Assembly: GCF_021130785.1 (NCBI RefSeq)
Contig: NC_060207.1
Coordinates: forward strand, 4,663,001 to 4,727,000
Length of the DNA: 64,000 bases
Direction of reading: 5' to 3'
Source of the DNA: Homalodisca vitripennis
Lineage: Eukaryota > Arthropoda > Insecta > Hemiptera > Cicadellidae
The notes beneath the pieces were generated by a model that was given only the letters and a program-made list of their open reading frames with translations, was not told the origin of the DNA and ran no database searches. The translations under genes were made by a program, and so were the position numbers. This document shows, one piece after another, positions 58,797-64,000 of this stretch. Within the stretch, counting starts at the first letter, position 1. The number at the start of each line of letters is the position of its first letter.

Positions 58797-59911
58797 CTTC
58801 ACGATAAACCAGTGACCTCTGGCCTAGCACGTATTATACACTCGAACTTCACTCAGAGAGTCTCGTCACTCGCTCTGCTACATCGCCTTTCCTTCACGAT
58901 AAACCAGTGACCTCTGGCCTAGCACATACTATACACTCGAACTTCACTCAGAGAGCCTCGTCACTCGCTCTGCCACATCGCCTTTCCTTCACTATAAACC
59001 AGTGACCTCTGGCCTAGCACGTACTATACACTCGAACTTCACTCAGAGAGTCTCGTCACTCGCTCTGCCACATCGCCTTTCCTTCACGATAAACCAGTGA
59101 CCTCTGGCCTAGCACGTATTATACACTCGAACTTCACTCAGAGAGTCTCGTCACTCGCTCTGCCACATCGCCTTTCCTTCACGATAAACCAGTGACCTCT
59201 GGCCTAGCACGTACTATACACTCGAACTTCACTCAGAGAGTCTCGTCACTCGCTCTGCCACATCGCCTTTCCTTCACGATAAACCAGTGACCTCTGGCCT
59301 AGCACGTACTATACACTCGAACTTCACTCAGAGAGCCTCGTCACTCGCTCTGCCACATCGCCTTTCCTTCACTATAAACCAGTGACCTCTGGCCTAGCAC
59401 GTACTATTCACTCGAACTTCACTCAGAGAGTCTCGTCACTCGCTCTGCTACATCGCCTTTCCTTCACGATAAACCAGTGACCTCTGGCCCAGCACGTACT
59501 ATACACTCGAACTTCACTTAGAGAGTCTCGTCACTCGCTCTGCTACATCGCCTTTCCTTCACTATAAACCAGTGACCTCTGGCCTAGCACGTACTATACT
59601 CTCGAACTTCACTTAGAGAGTCTCGTCACTCGCTCTGCTACATCGCCTTTCCTTCACTATAAACCAGTGACCTCTGGCCTAGCACGTACTATACTCTCGA
59701 ACTTCACTTAGAGAGTCTCGTCACTCGCTCTGCCACATCGCCTTTCCTTCACTATAAACCAGTGACCTCTGGCCTAGCACGTACTATACACTCGAACTTC
59801 ACTTAGAGAGTTTCGTCACTCGCTCTGCTACATCGTCTTTCCTTCACGATAATCCAGTGAACTCTGGCCTAGCACGTACTATACACTCGAACTCTCGTCA
59901 CTCGCTCTGCA
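58797..59911. repeat. 95-bp tandem array, about 12 copies
   Basis: Units read TTCACGATAAACCAGTGACC ... CGTCACTCGCTCTGCCACAT with few variants (ACGATAA/ACTATAA, CTCAGAG/CTTAGAG). The last unit is shortened. Confidence 0.95.
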
Positions 59912-62017
59912 TCTCTCCACTTCAACGTTATCAATAGCTCTCAATATTTAAACAGGCGTAAGCAATAACTTCTCAATAACTAACGAAGCACTAACTTGGA
60001 CAGTCCTGCCGTCCGTCCCTGAGCACGGGTGGACAATCATTTCTGCAACTTCTTAGTGCAACTATTTACTTACATCCGGGACAATGGCTACCCGCTATGT
60101 GGGTCATCCCGGAACACTTAGGTTCTCCTGTATCGATTTTTAAGAGTAATAAACATAAAAACGTAGGGAAATTTAGAGTTGAATGTAATGATCCTTATTT
60201 CTAAAGTAGTTTTGTTGAATATATTTTCATATATACAATAATGACGTATGGCACTTATAAAATTTACATTATAGAAGCAAATATGAATGTATTTGGGATT
60301 ACTCAAACAATATCTGACTAGATAGGTTTACCATAGTTAGGTTTACTAAGGGTTGTGCATTAGTAATACAAGTTTATAATAACGTATATCTTGACCAAAT
60401 TATAAAGACTTAAAAGAATAAAAATAAATACTGAGATTGTACATTTACGGTTCAATCGTGTTTTAATTATATTTTTTTAGAGAATTAAATTGTTTTAGCT
60501 TAGTTGAAATGGAGAACTAAAAGTTTTACAATGAGTTTTTAATATGGTGTGAATCAGGAATTTTCAATGGTATTCAAAGGAAGGTATTTCTGATCACTCA
60601 CGAAAGTACAGGTCAATTTTTAAAGATTATTTTAAACAATGTAAATTGGATACATTTATTATAGTACAATAACTAACCGTAAAGTAACCAGAAAAACAAG
60701 TATAAAATAATTTTACACCCGTAAAATACAAGCGATTGTTGACCGAAAAACTCATCCCTTGGAACAATAATAACTTGGTTATTTGTTTGACATGTTGGTC
60801 ACAGCTCATGGAGCACAAAACACCACCACTTTGACGTTACTTGCAGCCGGCACCGCACATGATGCAGCCTTCATATTTATGTTGGTGAAAACAGAGCGTG
60901 AAAAATTCGCACACTGCAGGAACTGAAATAAACTCACTTCTCGTGTTTGAAACGCAAAAAATTTTTATTACAAAATGTTTCACTTTAACCGATTTTATTG
61001 ACATCATAACGTGATGGAGGGGATAATAATTGTACTCAAATGTTTCAGTTACTTTTGGCCTGTTACTTCGAAGTACTCTTAGGGCTTCAACTATCATCTT
61101 ACTTCAAGATAATAGGACGGTGGTGGGCTAACACCAATACGAATAACTTTTATTGTTGTACAGATATGGCTTAGAACAGGATTGTCAAAGTCTAATAAAT
61201 ACTACAATTATGCCTAGTGACAGTTCAGCTAGTTTAAATAATACAATTTTGTCATTAATGCTCATTTCAATAAAAGTATTACCTATTAAATATGGTTTTT
61301 ATTGCCATAACGTTTATCATTTATAAAAATTGATAATAGATTATGAATAATTGTAATAACAGTTTATGAATAGTAACAAAAAATAAGCAACTCATTTAAT
61401 TAACATTTGTTATTACATTATACGAGTATTTATACTAACCAAATATACCACAAATCGATTTAAAACTTTTTAAGGCACAATACCTGGATATATAGAATGG
61501 ATTAATCCAAAGAAGAAAATGGATTATTTAACAGCCAACTATAAGATTTTCTTCTGAACACCTTTTCCTCGTAATTAGGAGCAATAAGTATTAAACAAAT
61601 GTAAAGGTCAACTACACTGGTGTAAATCTAGAGAGGTTAAAAAAATACTATGATATAATCCAATACAAGAATCTTATAAAACCCCAGAAATACAGCATGC
61701 GTGAGTGTGGTAGGAGAAGAAAGGGTGGCAGAATCTCCACTACCGAAACGGTACGTGGAGAGTGACCGCGGCGATATACTCAGAAGTGTCTAAACCGCAA
61801 GCCAAAGTGGCGCCCTGGCAGTTTCTACCAGTTGCGTCGCATACTTCTATCTGGGCTGAAGGAAACAACTAACCGCAACATTCCAAACACACATGAGGTC
61901 AAACGATAATCTAAAGCAACACACACGCACACACCGGACAAGGGCAACCACAAACAGAATCACATGTGTGATGCGTCAACCAGAGAGGAGATAAACTAAA
62001 CCAGTAAGCGGGAGTAT
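59912..62017. other. Intergenic, no gene seen
   Basis: AT-rich, with a short CA-rich run near 61918-61938. Nothing else supported. Confidence 0.5.
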
Positions 62018-62412
62018 GCGTGCGTGTACCACATGCGACACTCGCCTGTCTGGCCAACAGCTCGCAACTCATCGAAAAATGGGCGTACTCTTGGGTCAAA
62101 AGAAGACTTTTCGTATAGTATGTGTCCAGAGATGTATCTGTAGGGAGCTGCGTGCGTGTACCACATGCGACACTCGCCTGTCTGGCCAACAGCTCGCGAC
62201 TCATCGAAAAATGGGCGTACTCTTGGGTCAAAAGAAGACTTTTCGTATAGTATGTGTCCAGAGATGTATCTGTAGGGAGCTGCGTGCGTGTACCACATGC
62301 GACACTCGCCTGTCTGGCCAACAGCTCGCGACTCATCGAAAAATGGGCGTACTCTTGGGTCAAAAGAAGACTTTTCGTATAGTATGTGTCCAGAGATGTA
62401 TCTGTAGGGAGC
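62018..62412. repeat. 132-bp tandem repeat, three copies
   Basis: Units begin GCGTGCGTGTACCACATGCG and repeat every 132 bases almost unchanged. Because 132 is 44 codons, frames stay open on both strands, which does not itself indicate coding. Confidence 0.93.
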
Positions 62413-64000
62413 TACTGGCTTTGAAACAAGCCAAGAAGTGTTTTTGTAACAGCGTTCAAAGTTCCGTACTTATAATTACTCTGACACTTTTCATCAGTGG
62501 GTTTTTTATAAATTATATATTAGAATAAAATTAAAATAAACTCCGGAGAGAGAATGTTTGGGAATATTTTCACATTTTTAAGGTTAGCAGACAATTTTAA
62601 GCCAAATGTGTACGCAATGTTTCTAAATGAATAGAAAACTGCAATATCCTTAACTGACAATTTCACTACGGCACATCGATCGTGTCATCGTCCTAGTAAA
62701 TGCGAGCCGGCTGTTAGTGGGGGGGGGGGGGGGGAGTCTCCTGAGTCTCCTCTCTGGAAAATGCGCATTTCGGTAGTTGTTTGTAATGAGTGTGAAACGG
62801 GCACAAAGAGGGGTTCGGCAAATATAATTATTGTCTATTGTTTGGTAAACGTAGCTCGTAGTATGGGTGCACATCTATTAACACACAAATGTTTAAAGGT
62901 CCGATATACACCGGATACCGAATAATCTAGCGCCATTAAATATAGTGTTTGTGATGTTTCCTAAGGGAACTTTTAAAATTGTATTTTTATACGCGAGTGA
63001 GGTAATAAAGACAAGGCGTAGTAATTGTTCTTACTTTATAAATATTCTTTTCCTATCTACATTCTAAATTCAATATTTCGAAGAAATATTAAATAAATAT
63101 TATCTCGATTATACATGGATGTAAATCATCACTTTCTCAGCATAACGCTAAACGATTAATTTTCTAGTTATTTATTAGTTTCTTAGTTTCAACGACATTC
63201 ACTTATTAGTCTTATTTATCGACACGCAATCTACCATGCGAGTTCACTCGTAGATTTACCGTCGAATCTTATCACCGAGTAGGCCAATTATGTAGCCACG
63301 GCGACAAGGGACCCCACACTCCCGATTCTGATGTAACCGGTAGACAAGACTAACAACCGGTAGGTGTTACTTTCGGTTTTACTTGTATATTATGAAATTG
63401 ACCCGCTCAGATTCGGCTGCAATGTATTTGCCGACTAAATGACGCATACATCGCTCCTGATGAATATTCAATGTAGGTTTCAGTGTCAGATCGAGTTATC
63501 GGCGTGACACCTAAACTACGTTTATCTACGCCCTCTACGCCCCGCGCCGCGCTACGTCGCCATCACTTCATTAACCAGTGTAACACCGATATAATAAATA
63601 ATAAAACGTGAGCCATCAGATCTGCTGGGTGTAAGATGTCACAAGCTAGCGTTGTTATTTAAACGAGTACTACGGAGTTTTCTCTGTATGACAACTCACA
63701 TTGACTCTTTTTAATACGTTTCAAAAGACTAAAAATACTATTCATCAAACATTTGACCTCGACTTCATCAGTTGCATTGTTATCTTAACGAAAAGTAGGG
63801 TGTTTAATCTGTGCACTTCTAGAGGTTGTTCCAGACATGGTGTATTGTACACTATAACGGTTCGTTTCGAAACGACAGAACTTAAAAATTACAACGGAAT
63901 ATATTTACAATTTCAAGCTGTTTATTATTTTATAATTCCAGATCTTCGACAGAGCATGCGGAATTTGCTGGGGAGTAGTTACATGGATAGTTATAACCTT
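62413..64000. other. Intergenic, no gene seen
   Basis: No supported gene. A 16-base G run lies at 62719-62734. The region around 63230-63600 is less AT-rich but has no motif that I recognise. Confidence 0.5.

Noticed and set aside
61911..62363. Minus-strand frame of 150 codons across the 132-bp repeat
   Set aside because: Openness follows from the 44-codon period; both strands are open and neither shows a known domain.

Overview
The window looks like nuclear DNA of an arthropod, most likely an insect. It is AT-rich and gene-poor, full of satellite and minisatellite arrays and decayed mobile elements. It carries one intronless-looking glycosyltransferase exon and a Polinton/Maverick-type endogenous DNA virus of the kind common in insect genomes. 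I cannot name the species. Nothing suggests a prokaryote or an organelle.

The centre of interest is 6745-18895, a 12,151-bp Polinton-like (adintovirus-type) element. It has 185-bp terminal inverted repeats that start AG and end CT and differ at four positions by eye. It is flanked by an identical 6-bp duplication, CCTACC. It sits inside a 167-bp tandem repeat whose neighbouring units still show the unoccupied target site. All recognisable genes point rightwards. An early block holds a zinc-finger-rich protein-primed DNA polymerase B and a packaging ATPase. About 31 imperfect palindromes (about 680 bp) follow. The late block holds a protein ending in a parvovirus-type phospholipase A2 domain, a double-jelly-roll capsid protein, a small basic core-like protein, an adenain-like protease, a short coiled-coil protein and a penton-like minor capsid protein. 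I see no integrase. Three reading frames are broken, each exactly at a run of eight A. Five late ORFs carry TATAAG 14-46 nt before their ATG, which resembles the DTAAG late promoter of insect baculoviruses and nudiviruses.

The rest is mostly repeats. Left of the element is a possible TIR-bounded transposon (2470-3213). To the right are a fold-back retroelement (22079-22226, with a longer relative at 44637-45171), a ~6-kb satellite of 135/137-bp units with a ten-unit higher-order repeat (24812-30843), a 77-bp array (31162-31546), and a 144-bp TA-flanked MITE (37020-37163). A beta-1,3-galactosyltransferase-like (GT31) coding exon lies on the minus strand at 38641-39714. A 20-bp minisatellite (40731-41310) then abuts a decayed gene of an insect repetitive family with a DUF7869-like core (41312-43720). 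Further arrays follow: 135/137 bp (46708-48872), 122 bp (53302-57410), 95 bp (58797-59911) and 132 bp (62018-62412).

Within the viral element the genes form a coherent set: genome replication (PolB), packaging (ATPase), particle building (capsid, penton, core), maturation (protease) and probably membrane escape (phospholipase). It looks like a recently inserted, nearly complete virus-like element that has lost or never had its own integrase. All family assignments were made by reading motifs, not by a database search.
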